Shown here: piece by piece, positions 9,105 through 20,239 of the stretch | How the letters are laid out: each line of letters opens with the position of its first letter | Position numbering within the stretch: position 1 is the first letter of the stretch | NCBI RefSeq assembly: GCF_002135335.1 | Contig: NZ_NEGC01000001.1 | Span: forward strand, 434,001 to 498,000 | DNA length: 64,000 bases | Direction of reading: 5' to 3' | DNA from: Acinetobacter sp. ANC 4470 | Lineage (GTDB): Bacteria; Pseudomonadota; Gammaproteobacteria; Pseudomonadales; Moraxellaceae | Notes under the pieces: model-generated | Database searches by the model: none | Told to the model about the DNA's origin: nothing | The model's input: only the letters and a program-made list of their open reading frames with translations | Translations under genes and position numbers: made by a program

Positions 9105-12100
9105 TTAAACTAAAATTTCACGTTTACCATTGGCACCCATACCACTAACGATACCATTTTCTTCCATTTGGTCAATGATACGTGCGGCACGGTTATAACC
9201 GAGACTAAACTTACGTTGTAACGATGAGGTTGAGGCCTTACGGGTTTCCAAAACAAAAGACACGCATTGATCATATAAAGCATCACGATCCGAACCACCA
9301 TCACCATCTTCAAAACCACGTGAAGTCGGTTCTTCGTCGTATGGATTCAAAATTTCATCAACATAATTTGGAGCAGCACGTTCACGCCATGCATCACAGA
9401 TGTTGTTCACTTCATCATCGGAAATAAATGCCCCATGCACACGCTCAGGCTCAATTTTACCCGGCGCAAGGAACAGCATATCACCATGACCTAAAAGGTC
9501 TTCTGCACCGCCCGCATCCAAAATGGTACGCGAGTCAATTTTACTGTTTACCCGTAACGCCACGCGGGTTGGAATATTGGCTTTAATCAAACCGGTAATC
9601 ACATCGACCGATGGGCGCTGTGTAGCAAGCAATAAGTGAATCCCCGCAGCACGAGATTTTTGCGCCAAACGGGTAATCATTTCTTCAGCTTTTTTACCGA
9701 CCTGCATAATCATGTCAGCAAATTCATCGGCCACAATCACGATTGAAGGTAATGGTGTTAAACGTGGCGCACGCTCTCCTATAACCGAGTCACTCGCTTT
9801 CCACGTTGGATCAATGAGATCCTCACCATTAGCAATGGCTTCCTCTACCTTACGATTGTAATCTGCAAGTTTACGAATTTTTAAGTAAGACATCAGCTTA
9901 TAGCGACGTTCCATTTCATTGACACACCAATTCAAGGCATTGACGGCATCTTTCATGTCCGTGACCACAGGTGTGAGCAAATGTGGAATATCGTTATAGT
10001 TGGCAAGTTCGAGTTGTTTCGGGTCAATCAAAATTAAACGTAACTCATTCGGTGTATATTTCAACAACATCGATAAAATCATCGAGTTCACTGCCACCGA
10101 TTTACCTGAACCTGTTGTGCCTGCGACCAGCATATGTGGCGCTTTACCTAAGTCAGCAATGACTGGATTACCCGAAATGTCTTTACCCATTGCCATCGAA
10201 AGAATGCTATTTGGATCGGTAAAAGCAGGAATGGTCAATAACTCGATCAGACGCACCATTTCACGTGTGCTGTTCGGCACTTCAATCCCAATATATGGTT
10301 TGCCCGGAATCACTTCAACCACACGTACAGATGCCATCGACATTGAACGCGCAAGGTCACGTGAAATATTGGTGACTTTGGATGCTTTAACGCCCGGTGC
10401 TAAATCCAGCTCAAAACGAGTAACCACTGGTCCCGGCTGTGCTTCTATAACTTTGGCTTTGACATTAAACTCTTGCAGTTTAATCTCCAAAAGTTCAGAT
10501 AAACGTGCCAATTGTTCGGCAGTGAAGTTAACTTTTTTATTCGGATCAACTTTATCTAGTAAATCAAGTCCCGGAAGTGGCGACAAATCTTTACGACGTG
10601 CAACGACTTGCATAGCGAGTGACATTGGACGACCTGATGCATCGGTTAACGGTGCATCAAAATCGAAGTCATCTTCAACAGGTTTGTCAGCTTCAACTGG
10701 TTTACCTGCTGTCTCCTGCCAAACTTCACGGAACACATCTTTATTAGATGAAATTAATGCTTTTTCATCTTCTGAAATAATGGGTTGTGCTGGCTGAGTA
10801 TTAATTTCTGCACGTACAAATGCGGATGATTGAGCATAACTGCTGCTTGTACGAACTGGAGCAGCGTGTTCTCTATCATCAATAACTAACTCATCCACCA
10901 ACAAATCATCAAGTTCGTCAAATTCATCATCTAATGCCGTATTTTTAGGTGTGGTATGCAATAAAGGCGAAGCTGCGATTGCTGATGATGCAATCGCAAT
11001 CTTTTCTGTTGTCATTGTTGGTGCAAATTCAGTCTCTACAGGATTAAATGGCGTGTGAACATCTATTGCCGTTTTTCCACTTGGCACTGCTGCAAGTAAT
11101 TCATCAAAGATTTCATCATCATCCCAGTCTAAATTTTGCTTAGTATCAAATGCGACGGTTGATGAGGGCTGTTCATGCACAACCGCTTTAAAATGTTCAT
11201 TCGGCGTATGTAGTTCAGATTCTGCTGCTGCTTTTAATAAAGCATCAATATCTTGTTTATGTGATTGGTTTTCATCTGAATTTAATGCACGCCAAACTTC
11301 ACCCGTAGGTACAACACGTTGAGTATTCTGTTCTAAACGATGAGCTTTTTCTAAAACTTGGTTAAATTCCTCATCATCTTCATCATCAATAAGTTGTTGC
11401 TGAGTATATTGTTCTTTTTCAACCATATCATCGAACAAGCGCTCCGCAGCCTGATCTCGTACCATAGAGGATACAATTTGTACTTCACGGTGTTCTGGCG
11501 CAGCTGTAATGTTTTCTACTGCAACTTTTGCTTGAGTACTTGTCACTGAGTTTTTAACTTCAGGGGCTGTACGATCAAATGCAGATTCCGTTTCAGGAAC
11601 ATTTTTATAAAATAAATCTTGCAAATAAGCAGGTGTTACCTTGAGTGTCGCCCATGTTTTATTCCACTTCACACCAAATGCGAGGGTAAAAAGCACAAAC
11701 CAAAAGACCACAAGGAAAGCGGTTGCCCCATAAATGGTTAAAATTTGTGAAAGACTTTCACCCAATTCATAACCAATAATGCCACCCGATGAATTATCTA
11801 AAGTATCGGCAGGAACTTGCCAATACAAATACAATAAACTCGAGGTTGCCAATAAAATAAAAAATTGCGCTGCATAGCGAAACGGTTTATTTAAAAAACT
11901 ATAAGGCCACCAGACTTGAATAGCTTCAACGAATAGAAAGATTGGAATAAGTAAGCTTGCCCAGCCCAAGAATCCAAACAATAAATCTGCTATCCATGCG
12001 CCTGCGACACCACTGGCATTTGAAACCTGTAGAGTATCACTGGAAATATGCATCCAGCCTGGATCAAAAGGCGTATAAGTCACTGTTGCTAGGAATAAAT

Positions 12101-12170
12101 AAATTCCAAATGAGACTAAAAATAATGTCATTATTAAGCGCTGTGCATAAACACTCGACACCGCAGTCAT
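9105..12170 (-). CDS. ftsK: DNA translocase FtsK
   Basis: A septum-located, ATP-driven DNA pump that clears the chromosome terminus and activates XerCD recombination at dif. I take the ATG at 12170 (MTAVSSVYAQ, 1021 aa) because ACAGGACAG stands before it; the frame extends to 12236 without a good ribosome-binding site. About four membrane helices occupy the first 180 residues. A long acidic, low-conservation linker follows, then the motor: Walker A GTTGSGKS, Walker B IVIVADEFAD and the LLATQRPSVDVI block. The last 65 residues form the winged-helix gamma domain (SLGYNRAARIIDQME) that reads KOPS. It is divergent from trxB. Confidence 0.95.
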   Translation of the reverse strand: MTAVSSVYAQRLIMTLFLVSFGIYLFLATVTYTPFDPGWMHISSDTLQVSNASGVAGAWIADLLFGFLGWASLLIPIFLFVEAIQVWWPYSFLNKPFRYAAQFFILLATSSLLYLYWQVPADTLDNSSGGIIGYELGESLSQILTIYGATAFLVVFWFVLFTLAFGVKWNKTWATLKVTPAYLQDLFYKNVPETESAFDRTAPEVKNSVTSTQAKVAVENITAAPEHREVQIVSSMVRDQAAERLFDDMVEKEQYTQQQLIDDEDDEEFNQVLEKAHRLEQNTQRVVPTGEVWRALNSDENQSHKQDIDALLKAAAESELHTPNEHFKAVVHEQPSSTVAFDTKQNLDWDDDEIFDELLAAVPSGKTAIDVHTPFNPVETEFAPTMTTEKIAIASSAIAASPLLHTTPKNTALDDEFDELDDLLVDELVIDDREHAAPVRTSSSYAQSSAFVRAEINTQPAQPIISEDEKALISSNKDVFREVWQETAGKPVEADKPVEDDFDFDAPLTDASGRPMSLAMQVVARRKDLSPLPGLDLLDKVDPNKKVNFTAEQLARLSELLEIKLQEFNVKAKVIEAQPGPVVTRFELDLAPGVKASKVTNISRDLARSMSMASVRVVEVIPGKPYIGIEVPNSTREMVRLIELLTIPAFTDPNSILSMAMGKDISGNPVIADLGKAPHMLVAGTTGSGKSVAVNSMILSMLLKYTPNELRLILIDPKQLELANYNDIPHLLTPVVTDMKDAVNALNWCVNEMERRYKLMSYLKIRKLADYNRKVEEAIANGEDLIDPTWKASDSVIGERAPRLTPLPSIVIVADEFADMIMQVGKKAEEMITRLAQKSRAAGIHLLLATQRPSVDVITGLIKANIPTRVALRVNSKIDSRTILDAGGAEDLLGHGDMLFLAPGKIEPERVHGAFISDDEVNNICDAWRERAAPNYVDEILNPYDEEPTSRGFEDGDGGSDRDALYDQCVSFVLETRKASTSSLQRKFSLGYNRAARIIDQMEENGIVSGMGANGKREILV

Positions 12171-12416
12171 ATACTGTCCTGTAACCAATTTTTCATTCAT
12201 GTTTTTGTAAGAAACTAAGACAAAATAGTTTCGCAATTAGACTCGATATTATGCACCTGTTCCAATAAAAAAGATGCAACATTATGTAGAGGCTATGACT
12301 AACAAACTCTATGAATTGAGTATCAAGCACAGCACCCTTCTTGTATATAGCTCAAATCGATTTCAATGATCAATAATATCGACATTGAACTGCCACAACT
12401 TGTATCGAGTTTCACG

Positions 12417-13411
<995 letters not shown>

Positions 13412-13435
13412 TTAAAATAAATCAACTCGATTAAA

Positions 13436-13467
13436 GAAAAAACCGTCCTCTCTGGGCGGTTTTTTTA
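13436..13467 (+). terminator. Terminator after trxB
   Basis: AACCGTCC (13441-13448) pairs with GGGCGGTT (13454-13461) across the loop TCTCT and is followed by a T-run. Confidence 0.9.
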
Positions 13468-13525
13468 TATGATAAAAATCTCAACGACTTTTACTGCACC
13501 TTAATTTTTCAATCAGGTTAAATTT

Positions 13526-14257
13526 ATGCACACCTTAGCACCCTCAGAGTTTATTTTTCCAGACCCGATTGAGTCTGATCCCGATGAACAAGGGCTGATT
13601 TGCATAGGTGCCGACCTCTCCCCATCTACCCTGTTTGAAGCCTATACTCATGGTCTGTTTCCGTGGTTTTCTGAGGATGAGCCGATTTGTTGGTGGAGTC
13701 CTGAACCACGTTGCATTATTCGTCCTCAAGATTATCATCCAAGTAAATCCTTAGTCCGTAATATGAAAAAATTTGATTATAAAATCACGATTAATCATGC
13801 TTTTGAACACGTAGTTCGCTCCTGCTCCCTACCTCGTAGTTATGCTGAAGATACTTGGATTTCTGAAGACATTATTGAAGGTTATTGCCAGTTATTTGAT
13901 GCAGGGTATGGTTATAGCATTGAAGTTTGGGATGAAAATAGAATCGTTGGCGGTTTATATGGCGTCACCATTGGTCATGGCTGTTTTGGCGAGTCGATGT
14001 TTAGCACTCAAACCGATGTTTCAAAAATGGCTTTTTATACATTAATGCGCATTGGTCAGGAAAATCATCTGCCTTGGATTGACTGTCAATTAGTCAATGA
14101 TCACCTTTTAAGCTTGGGTGCTTGTACACTTTCTCGCCAAGCGTACCTTAATTCGTTACAAGATGTTGTTAAACAACCCCCTATCGATTGGAAAAAATAT
14201 CAAGAAGGTGTATTTTCAAGTAAAACAATAGTGCAGCAAGCACGATTAATTGAATGA
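13526..14257 (+). CDS. aat: Leucyl/phenylalanyl-tRNA-protein transferase
   Basis: Transfers Leu or Phe from tRNA to N-terminal Lys or Arg of proteins, marking them for ClpAP degradation (N-end rule). The 243 aa match the family length. The N-terminal [18 protein letters not shown] and [20 protein letters not shown] blocks are diagnostic, as are [19 protein letters not shown] and the C-terminal [15 protein letters not shown]. It is 21 bp upstream of bpt on the same strand, so both branches of N-end tagging are encoded in one operon. Confidence 0.96.
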   Translation: MHTLAPSEFIFPDPIESDPDEQGLICIGADLSPSTLFEAYTHGLFPWFSEDEPICWWSPEPRCIIRPQDYHPSKSLVRNMKKFDYKITINHAFEHVVRSCSLPRSYAEDTWISEDIIEGYCQLFDAGYGYSIEVWDENRIVGGLYGVTIGHGCFGESMFSTQTDVSKMAFYTLMRIGQENHLPWIDCQLVNDHLLSLGACTLSRQAYLNSLQDVVKQPPIDWKKYQEGVFSSKTIVQQARLIE

Positions 14258-14278
14258 CAATAATAGAGGGATCTTGCT

Positions 14279-15094
14279 ATGAATTCGTATCACCCAAAGT
14301 CCCGATTAAATGATTTACAGTACTATATTACGCCACCACATAGCTGTAGCTACTTAGAAAACAAGTCCGCTCGGATGGTTTTTTTAGATCCTGCACATCG
14401 AATTGACGTGGTCACGCTATCCGAATTATCACGTACAGGCTTTCGTCGCAGTGGCGATTTTGTCTATCGTCCTGAATGCCACTTATGCCGACAATGCCTA
14501 TCTTGTCGTGTACCTGTAGCTGAATTTCAGATGAGTAGTTCGCAAAAAAAAGCATGGAAACGCAATCAAGACCTCACAGTGAAAATCACACGTACTGCGG
14601 ATGCCTCCAAAATTCATTACAATTTATATGAACGTTATATTAATGAGCGTCATGCAGATGGCGATATGTTTCCACCTAGTCTAGATCAATTTGAAAAATT
14701 TTTAGTGCATAGCTGTACAGACAGTTTTTTTCTAGAATTTTGGAAAGACGATAAGTTAATTAGCGTCTCCAGCTGCGATCCTTTAGACGATGGTATTTCC
14801 GCGGTCTATACTTTTTTCGATCCAGATGAAAGTCGCCGATCTTTAGGTGTTTTTGCGGTGCTTAAACAAATTGAACATGCAAAAACTCTAAGCCTACCCT
14901 ATGTTTATTTAGGCTATTGGGTGCCTCATTCAGATAAAATGAATTATAAATCTCAATATGTGCCTTTAGAATTATTGATTGATGGGCAATGGCGACGTTT
15001 AAATCGCTTACTCAATCCAGAAGAAATTCAACAATTGGGAAACTCACTCATGACAACATTGCCTTCTGGCTGGAATAACCCAATTATTAAATAA
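14279..15094 (+). CDS. bpt: Aspartate/glutamate leucyltransferase (bacterial protein transferase Bpt, arginyltransferase family)
   Basis: Adds Leu to N-terminal Asp or Glu of target proteins, the second bacterial N-end-rule transferase. It has the ATE-family N-terminal cysteine cluster CHLCRQCLSCRVPV near residues 62-75, the GDFVYRP block and the C-terminal YLGYWVPHSDKMNYKSQY motif. It is 271 aa, near the usual 240-275. The close link to aat supports the role. Its stop is 12 bp from the end of the convergent rimI gene. Confidence 0.93.
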   Translation: MNSYHPKSRLNDLQYYITPPHSCSYLENKSARMVFLDPAHRIDVVTLSELSRTGFRRSGDFVYRPECHLCRQCLSCRVPVAEFQMSSSQKKAWKRNQDLTVKITRTADASKIHYNLYERYINERHADGDMFPPSLDQFEKFLVHSCTDSFFLEFWKDDKLISVSSCDPLDDGISAVYTFFDPDESRRSLGVFAVLKQIEHAKTLSLPYVYLGYWVPHSDKMNYKSQYVPLELLIDGQWRRLNRLLNPEEIQQLGNSLMTTLPSGWNNPIIK

Positions 15095-15105
15095 GCATTT
15101 ATTTA

Positions 15106-15564
15106 TCATTTAAACAGTTGTGAAAAATCATCACTGCATGATTTGACCATAATAATGGCATGCTCACGAGTACCTTTCACATGAGGATAATAATTTTTAC
15201 GTAAATCAATTTGATGAAAACCTGATTTTTCATACAGTGCGATAGCCGCTTGATTACTTTCGCGCACTTCTAGAAAAATTTGCAGCGGATCATTTTTCAA
15301 TTGTGCAATCGAAGCTTCAAGTAATTGATAACCTAAACCTTTGCCTTGTTGACTCGGATCAATAGCCATCAGTAAAAGATTTGCTTCATCTAAGACAGGT
15401 TGTAAAATACAAAAACCAACCACCTGCCCTTGTTGCTCAATCACGGTACTATGATAAGAATCTATAGACTCTTCAAACTGTTTTGCTGTCCATGGATGGG
15501 TTTGTACCAATTGCTCAATTTGCGTAATGCGACTTACATCCGCTTTTTGCATCAAACGAATCAT
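15106..15564 (-). CDS. rimI: Ribosomal protein S18-alanine N-acetyltransferase
   Basis: A GNAT enzyme that acetylates the N-terminal alanine of ribosomal protein S18. Its 152 aa show the full GNAT fold: the acetyl-CoA loop QQGKGLGYQLL, LEVRESNQAAIALYEKSGF with the characteristic AIALYEKxGF block, and RKNYYP near the C-terminus. These strings are typical of RimI rather than generic GNAT proteins. The C-terminal extension past the RimI core is short. It is convergent with bpt. Confidence 0.88.
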   Translation of the reverse strand: MIRLMQKADVSRITQIEQLVQTHPWTAKQFEESIDSYHSTVIEQQGQVVGFCILQPVLDEANLLLMAIDPSQQGKGLGYQLLEASIAQLKNDPLQIFLEVRESNQAAIALYEKSGFHQIDLRKNYYPHVKGTREHAIIMVKSCSDDFSQLFK

Positions 15565-15634
15565 CTTCGTTCATCTTTTAAATAACAGAAACTTCGCATT
15601 ATAGAAACTTTAACTAAAAAATCGAGTAAAAAAA

Positions 15635-15654
15635 TGGGCAATATCGATTGCCCA
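15635..15654 (-). terminator. Terminator after the metal-dependent hydrolase gene
   Basis: TGGGCAAT and ATTGCCCA pair perfectly across a four-base loop. The minus-strand 3' side runs into a T-rich stretch. It sits 16 bp after the stop codon. Confidence 0.8.
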
Positions 15655-15669
15655 AAAAGTCAACATAGA

Positions 15670-16551
15670 CTAAAAACCTAATTTAGCTTTCCAAGTTGTT
15701 AATAAATCTACTGTATCCAAATCATTTGGGTGAAAACCCAGTTTAAAATAAGCCAACATTTCCTTACCCATACCATAAATAACACCTTTGGATGGACTAT
15801 AAGCATACGTATAAATATCTTTTAAGGATGCAAGATTTAGCTGCTGATCTTGTTTTAATAAACGTGCAACAAAATAAGATTGGGTAATAAACAGAACCAC
15901 CATTGCCATGGTTAAAGAGCTTGTACGTAAGGCATATGCTTTTAACCCTTGACCGAATACCCCTTCAAAAACATCATAAGCCACGGCTTTATGTTCATTT
16001 TCTTCTACTGCATGCCATGCCCACATGGTTGCCATGGTCTTATCTGTCATTAATTCTTGAATATACTCATTACGTAGTAATTCCGATGCAATGGTTGCAG
16101 TGAAATGCTCAAGTGCTGTCGTCGCTGTTAAATCAATCATTTCCTGCGTAATACCCACTGGTTTTGACAGTTTCACGAATATTTTACGGAATGTTTGAAT
16201 AACAGTATCAGTCTTGGCTTCTAAAGTGGCGATATCGTGTCCATATTTTTGCGCTGAAGCATTAAAACCAATATGCTCATGCGTATGCATGGCTTCTTGA
16301 CCAATAAAAGCACTAATTTCTTTTTGTAATTCTTGGTTTTCTTTAATCATAGGGTGATGACGAACAGTCCGAACACTATCAATAAAAAACTTTTCACCTG
16401 CTGGAAATAAAGCAGAAAGTGCCGTCATAAAATGAGTTAAACCAACTGAACCATTCATCCAGTATTCGGGTACGTTATTAAAATCAAAATTCATTCGGCG
16501 TACGGGAAAACTTGCGCCTGCACGATTTGAAATATTCACTTTAGCATTCAT
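15670..16551 (-). CDS. Predicted metal-dependent hydrolase (PF10118 family)
   Basis: The 293-aa protein belongs to the poorly characterised 'metal-dependent hydrolase' family found in many Acinetobacter and mycobacterial genomes. Visible features are PVRRMNFDFNNVPEYWMNGS near the N-terminus, FIGQEAMHTHEHIGFN (with a Glu and several His), LEHFTATIAS and WHAVEENEHKAVAYDVF. The repeated E..H pairs look like a di-metal ferritin-like helical site. A hydrophobic stretch near residues 215-235 could associate with membrane. It is transcribed alone, with its own terminator. The substrate is unknown. Confidence 0.75.
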   Translation of the reverse strand: MNAKVNISNRAGASFPVRRMNFDFNNVPEYWMNGSVGLTHFMTALSALFPAGEKFFIDSVRTVRHHPMIKENQELQKEISAFIGQEAMHTHEHIGFNASAQKYGHDIATLEAKTDTVIQTFRKIFVKLSKPVGITQEMIDLTATTALEHFTATIASELLRNEYIQELMTDKTMATMWAWHAVEENEHKAVAYDVFEGVFGQGLKAYALRTSSLTMAMVVLFITQSYFVARLLKQDQQLNLASLKDIYTYAYSPSKGVIYGMGKEMLAYFKLGFHPNDLDTVDLLTTWKAKLGF

Positions 16552-16737
16552 GACTCTTACTCCTATTTAGCAGAACAATATTGCTAAATTCATTTATGTT
16601 TGTTTTTCTTAATTCTTATATTACGTGTTTAAAAATTTGCTATAAGTGCAGATAAGGTCATGAAAATATCAGTTAGGGACAGCTTTAGTAAGTATTGTCT
16701 TACAATTTGTTTTATTCATTTTGCTTAAGTCTAAAAT

Positions 16738-16766
16738 AAAAAAGCGCCCCAAAGGAGCGCTTTTTT
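16738..16766 (-). terminator. Terminator of the tRNA-tuf operon
   Basis: AAAAGCGC pairs with GCGCTTTT, with CC/GG pairs further in. On the minus strand it is followed by a T-run. It lies 15 bp beyond the tuf stop. Confidence 0.9.
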
Positions 16767-16780
16767 ATACTATAAAGCGA

Positions 16781-17971
16781 TTATAGAGTTACTTTCGCAA
16801 CAACACCAGCGCCTACAGTACGACCACCTTCACGAATCGCAAAACGTAGACCTGGGTCCATTGCGATTGGGTGAATTAATTCTACTGACATTTCTACGTT
16901 GTCACCAGGCATAACCATTTCAACGCCTTCTTGTAACTGAATAGCGCCAGTTACGTCAGTTGTACGGAAGTAGAACTGTGGACGGTAACCGTTAAGGAAT
17001 GGAGTATGACGACCACCTTCTTCTTTAGAAAGTACGTATACTTCTGCATCGAATTTAGTGTGTGGCTTGATTGTACCTGGTTTAGCAAGTACTTGACCAC
17101 GTTGAACGTCTTCACGCTTAGTACCACGTAGAAGAACACCACAGTTCTCGCCAGCACGACCTTCGTCAAGCAATTTACGGAACATTTCTACGCCAGTTAC
17201 AGTAGTGACTACTGTATCTTTAATACCAACGATTTCAACTGATTCGCCAACTTTAACGATACCAGATTCAACACGACCAGTAACTACAGTACCACGACCA
17301 GAGATAGAGAATACATCTTCGATTGGCATCAAGAATGCTTTATCGATTGCACGTTCTGGTTCAGGAATGTAAGAGTCAAGAGCAGCAACCAATTCGATTA
17401 CAGCAGATTCGCCATAAGGACCTTCGTTACCATTCAATGCTTGAAGCGCTGAACCACGGATGATTGGAGTATCATCACCTGGGAAGTCATAAGTAGAAAG
17501 AAGTTCACGAACTTCCATTTCTACTAATTCAAGTAATTCTTCATCATCAACAAGGTCACACTTGTTAAGAAATACAAGAATGTAAGGTACACCAACCTGA
17601 CGAGACAAAAGGATGTGCTCACGAGTTTGTGGCATAGGACCATCAGTCGCAGCACATACAAGGATTGCACCGTCCATTTGAGCAGCACCAGTGATCATGT
17701 TTTTAACATAATCGGCGTGACCTGGGCAGTCTACGTGAGCGTAGTGACGAACTGCAGAATCGTATTCTACGTGTGAAGTATTAATGGTAATACCACGTGC
17801 TTTTTCTTCTGGTGCAGAGTCAATTGCTGCGTAGTCTTTAGCTTCACCGCCGTAGGTTTTTGCACAAATTGTTGCAATCGCAGCAGTTAAAGTTGTTTTA
17901 CCATGGTCAACGTGACCAATTGTGCCCACGTTTACGTGTGGCTTATTACGTTCAAACTTAGCTTTAGCCAT
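16781..17971 (-). CDS. tuf: Translation elongation factor Tu
   Basis: A GTPase that delivers aminoacyl-tRNA to the ribosome. The 396 aa contain GHVDHGKT (19-26), the [12 protein letters not shown] switch II region (from about 81) and NKCD (about 136-139), then the two beta-barrel domains. Four tRNA genes lie just upstream on the same strand in the order Thr-Tyr-Gly-Thr, the arrangement of the E. coli thrU-tyrU-glyT-thrT-tufB operon. This makes it the tufB-type copy. A second tuf gene in the genome, outside the window, is likely. Confidence 0.98.
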   Translation of the reverse strand: MAKAKFERNKPHVNVGTIGHVDHGKTTLTAAIATICAKTYGGEAKDYAAIDSAPEEKARGITINTSHVEYDSAVRHYAHVDCPGHADYVKNMITGAAQMDGAILVCAATDGPMPQTREHILLSRQVGVPYILVFLNKCDLVDDEELLELVEMEVRELLSTYDFPGDDTPIIRGSALQALNGNEGPYGESAVIELVAALDSYIPEPERAIDKAFLMPIEDVFSISGRGTVVTGRVESGIVKVGESVEIVGIKDTVVTTVTGVEMFRKLLDEGRAGENCGVLLRGTKREDVQRGQVLAKPGTIKPHTKFDAEVYVLSKEEGGRHTPFLNGYRPQFYFRTTDVTGAIQLQEGVEMVMPGDNVEMSVELIHPIAMDPGLRFAIREGGRTVGAGVVAKVTL

Positions 17972-18118
17972 GATGATCTTCCTCGTTTACGTCGAACACG
18001 GTTTTAAACAACTCAGCATCGACCTATCGTCTAAAAAACTAGACACCTAAATACTTAAAAAGCAGACTAATAAGCCTGCTTTGGAAAATTGTGTGAACAA
18101 GTCACTAAACTGTATATT

Positions 18119-18193
<75 letters not shown>

Positions 18194-18209
18194 AAATTTT
18201 TCGCTTCAA

Positions 18210-18285
18210 TGGAGCGGGAGACGAGGGTCGAACTCGCGACATGCAGCTTGGAAGGCTGCCGCTCTACCAACTGAGCTACTCCCGC
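18210..18285 (-). tRNA. tRNA-Gly (TCC anticodon)
   Basis: A 76-nt cloverleaf with acceptor GCGGGAG/CTCCCGC, anticodon loop CTTCCAA giving TCC, T-loop TTCGACC and encoded CCA. It is the third tRNA of the tuf operon. Confidence 0.97.
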
Positions 18286-18321
18286 ACGATGTTGGCACAT
18301 CCACTTTTGAAGTCTTAAAAT

Positions 18322-18405
18322 TGGTGGTGAGGGAAGGATTCGAACCTTCGAAACTTTCGTAGCGGAGTTACAGTCCGCCCCCTTTGACCGCTCGGGAACC
18401 TCACC
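18322..18405 (-). tRNA. tRNA-Tyr (GTA anticodon)
   Basis: An 84-nt class II tRNA with acceptor GGTGAGG/CCTCACC, anticodon loop CTGTAAC giving GTA, a long variable arm and encoded CCA. It is second in the tuf operon. Confidence 0.97.
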
Positions 18406-18458
18406 ATTTTACACTTACTATCAGTGCTATTCTTTTACTTACATCCTCAACATTAAGA

Positions 18459-18534
<76 letters not shown>

Positions 18535-18575
18535 GTTTCTTAGCGTTTCATACGTTTCGTATCGGAACGGTGTGC

Positions 18576-18603
18576 AGTTTAGCAAAACCCTGAATCCTTG
18601 CAA
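18576..18603 (-). promoter_or_regulatory. Promoter of the tRNA-tuf operon
   Basis: On the minus strand, TTGCAA (18598-18603) and TAAACT (18576-18581) are 16 bp apart. They are followed by the GC-rich stretch GCACACC where transcription should start, about 35 bp before the first tRNA. A GC-rich discriminator is typical of stable-RNA promoters under stringent control. Start point and control are inferred. Confidence 0.6.
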
Positions 18604-18632
18604 GTGTTTTTTTCAAAAAAAACATCAAAAAC

Positions 18633-20126
18633 TTATAAAATCAAACCATTTGACGATAATTCAACCGCTTTGATCACTGCACGGGCTTTTATTTGCGTTT
18701 CATTCCATTCAGATTCAGGATTTGAGTCCACAACCAGCCCTGCTCCTGCCTGAACATAGACTTTATTTTCACGAATCACACAGGTACGAATGGCAATCGA
18801 CATATCCATTTCACCATGCCAACCTAAATAACCCACTGCACCACCAAAAACGCCACGTTTTACGGGTTCAACTTCGTCAATAATCTCCATCGCACGGATT
18901 TTTGGTGCACCAGACAATGTTCCCGCAGGAAAAGTTGCCTTAAAAACATCCAATGCATCAACATCATCGCGCACTTCACCCTGCACATTCGAGACAATAT
19001 GCATCACATGTGAATAACGCTCGACCACCATTTGATCAGTCACTTGTACTTTACCAATTTTAGATACACGACCTACATCATTTCGACCCAGATCAATTAG
19101 CATTAAATGTTCGGCAATTTCTTTTTTATCGGAAAGTAAATCTTTTTCAAGTGCCAAATCTTCTTCTTTGGTCTTACCCCGTGGGCGCGTCCCAGCCAAT
19201 GGGCGTACCGTCGCAATACCATTTTCCAAACGCGATAAAATCTCTGGAGATGATCCGACAATATGAAAGGGTTTTTTATCGTCTAAAGTTTGCCCTTGCA
19301 CCAAAAATAAATAAGGGGATGGGTTTAAATGACGCAGTGCACGATAAACCTGTAAAGCCTCACCATCAAAATCTGAGACCATCCGATGCCCCGGTACCAC
19401 TTGCATTACATCACCGGCACGAATGTATTCTTTGACTGTTTCAATCGTTTCCAAATACTTGGCTTTACCTGTCAGCGACTCAAAATGTGGTGCGGTATGT
19501 TTTTTGGCTTGTAGGCTAACCGGTTGAGCCAAGCTCACTTCCAACGCATCTAATTGTTGTTGTGCCTGAGCATAAGCCCCTGGATTATTGACATCGGCAT
19601 GCACAATGAGGAACAAAGTATCTTTTAAGTTATCAAATACGATGACCGTTTTCGACAACATCATCCAAATATCTGGCAATCCGACTGGGTCAGCTGCTGG
19701 AACATTGGTTAAACGCGGCTCAATATAACGCACAGCATCATAACCAAAGTAACCCACAAGCCCACCAGTAAAACTTGGCAAGGCAGGTAAATCTTGTTGC
19801 GTCGGCACATGAAATTGCGCTTGAAAATCACGAATGTACTGAAATGGGTCGCTACACACTTGTGTTTCAAGTGAACCATCTGCTTGTTGAATGGTTAATA
19901 CACCCTCATTACAAGAAAAGACCGTCGATTCACCTAAGCCAATAATGGAATAGCGCGCCCAATTTTCCCCACCCTCAACCGATTCAAACAAATAAGCATG
20001 TTGGTGCTCTTTAAAACGTGCAAAAACTGAAAGTGGTGTTTCTGTATCTGCTAAACGCTGACGATAAACAGGAATAAGATTATAGCCAGCAGATTTTAAC
20101 TGGTCGAATTGAATTTGCGTGGTCAT
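18633..20126 (-). CDS. trpE: Anthranilate synthase component I
   Basis: Converts chorismate to anthranilate, using ammonia supplied by TrpG; first committed step of tryptophan synthesis. The 497 aa show an N-terminal regulatory half and a chorismate-binding half with GDVMQVVPGHRM, IVGSSPEIL, RPLAGTRPRGK, LIDLGRNDVGRV, FPAGTLSGAPKIRAMEII and GGAVGYLGW. No trpG lies nearby, so component II is encoded elsewhere, as in other gammaproteobacteria with split trp genes. gph lies 113 bp upstream on the same strand. That gap holds a possible leader ORF described in the findings. Confidence 0.96.
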   Translation of the reverse strand: MTTQIQFDQLKSAGYNLIPVYRQRLADTETPLSVFARFKEHQHAYLFESVEGGENWARYSIIGLGESTVFSCNEGVLTIQQADGSLETQVCSDPFQYIRDFQAQFHVPTQQDLPALPSFTGGLVGYFGYDAVRYIEPRLTNVPAADPVGLPDIWMMLSKTVIVFDNLKDTLFLIVHADVNNPGAYAQAQQQLDALEVSLAQPVSLQAKKHTAPHFESLTGKAKYLETIETVKEYIRAGDVMQVVPGHRMVSDFDGEALQVYRALRHLNPSPYLFLVQGQTLDDKKPFHIVGSSPEILSRLENGIATVRPLAGTRPRGKTKEEDLALEKDLLSDKKEIAEHLMLIDLGRNDVGRVSKIGKVQVTDQMVVERYSHVMHIVSNVQGEVRDDVDALDVFKATFPAGTLSGAPKIRAMEIIDEVEPVKRGVFGGAVGYLGWHGEMDMSIAIRTCVIRENKVYVQAGAGLVVDSNPESEWNETQIKARAVIKAVELSSNGLIL

Positions 20127-20239
20127 GAGTATTCTCTATGTTTTCGATATGGCGTATTTAAGTTCGTTTTCATGCTATCTGACCTAGTCTCGCCATCGAA
20201 AAACCATACAATTTCTCATTCCAATATCCTTATTTTAAA

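Noticed and set aside
10000..10797. A 265-codon plus-strand frame opposite ftsK
   Set aside because: It is antisense to the conserved FtsK motor and linker, with a Ser-rich, low-complexity translation typical of shadow frames.
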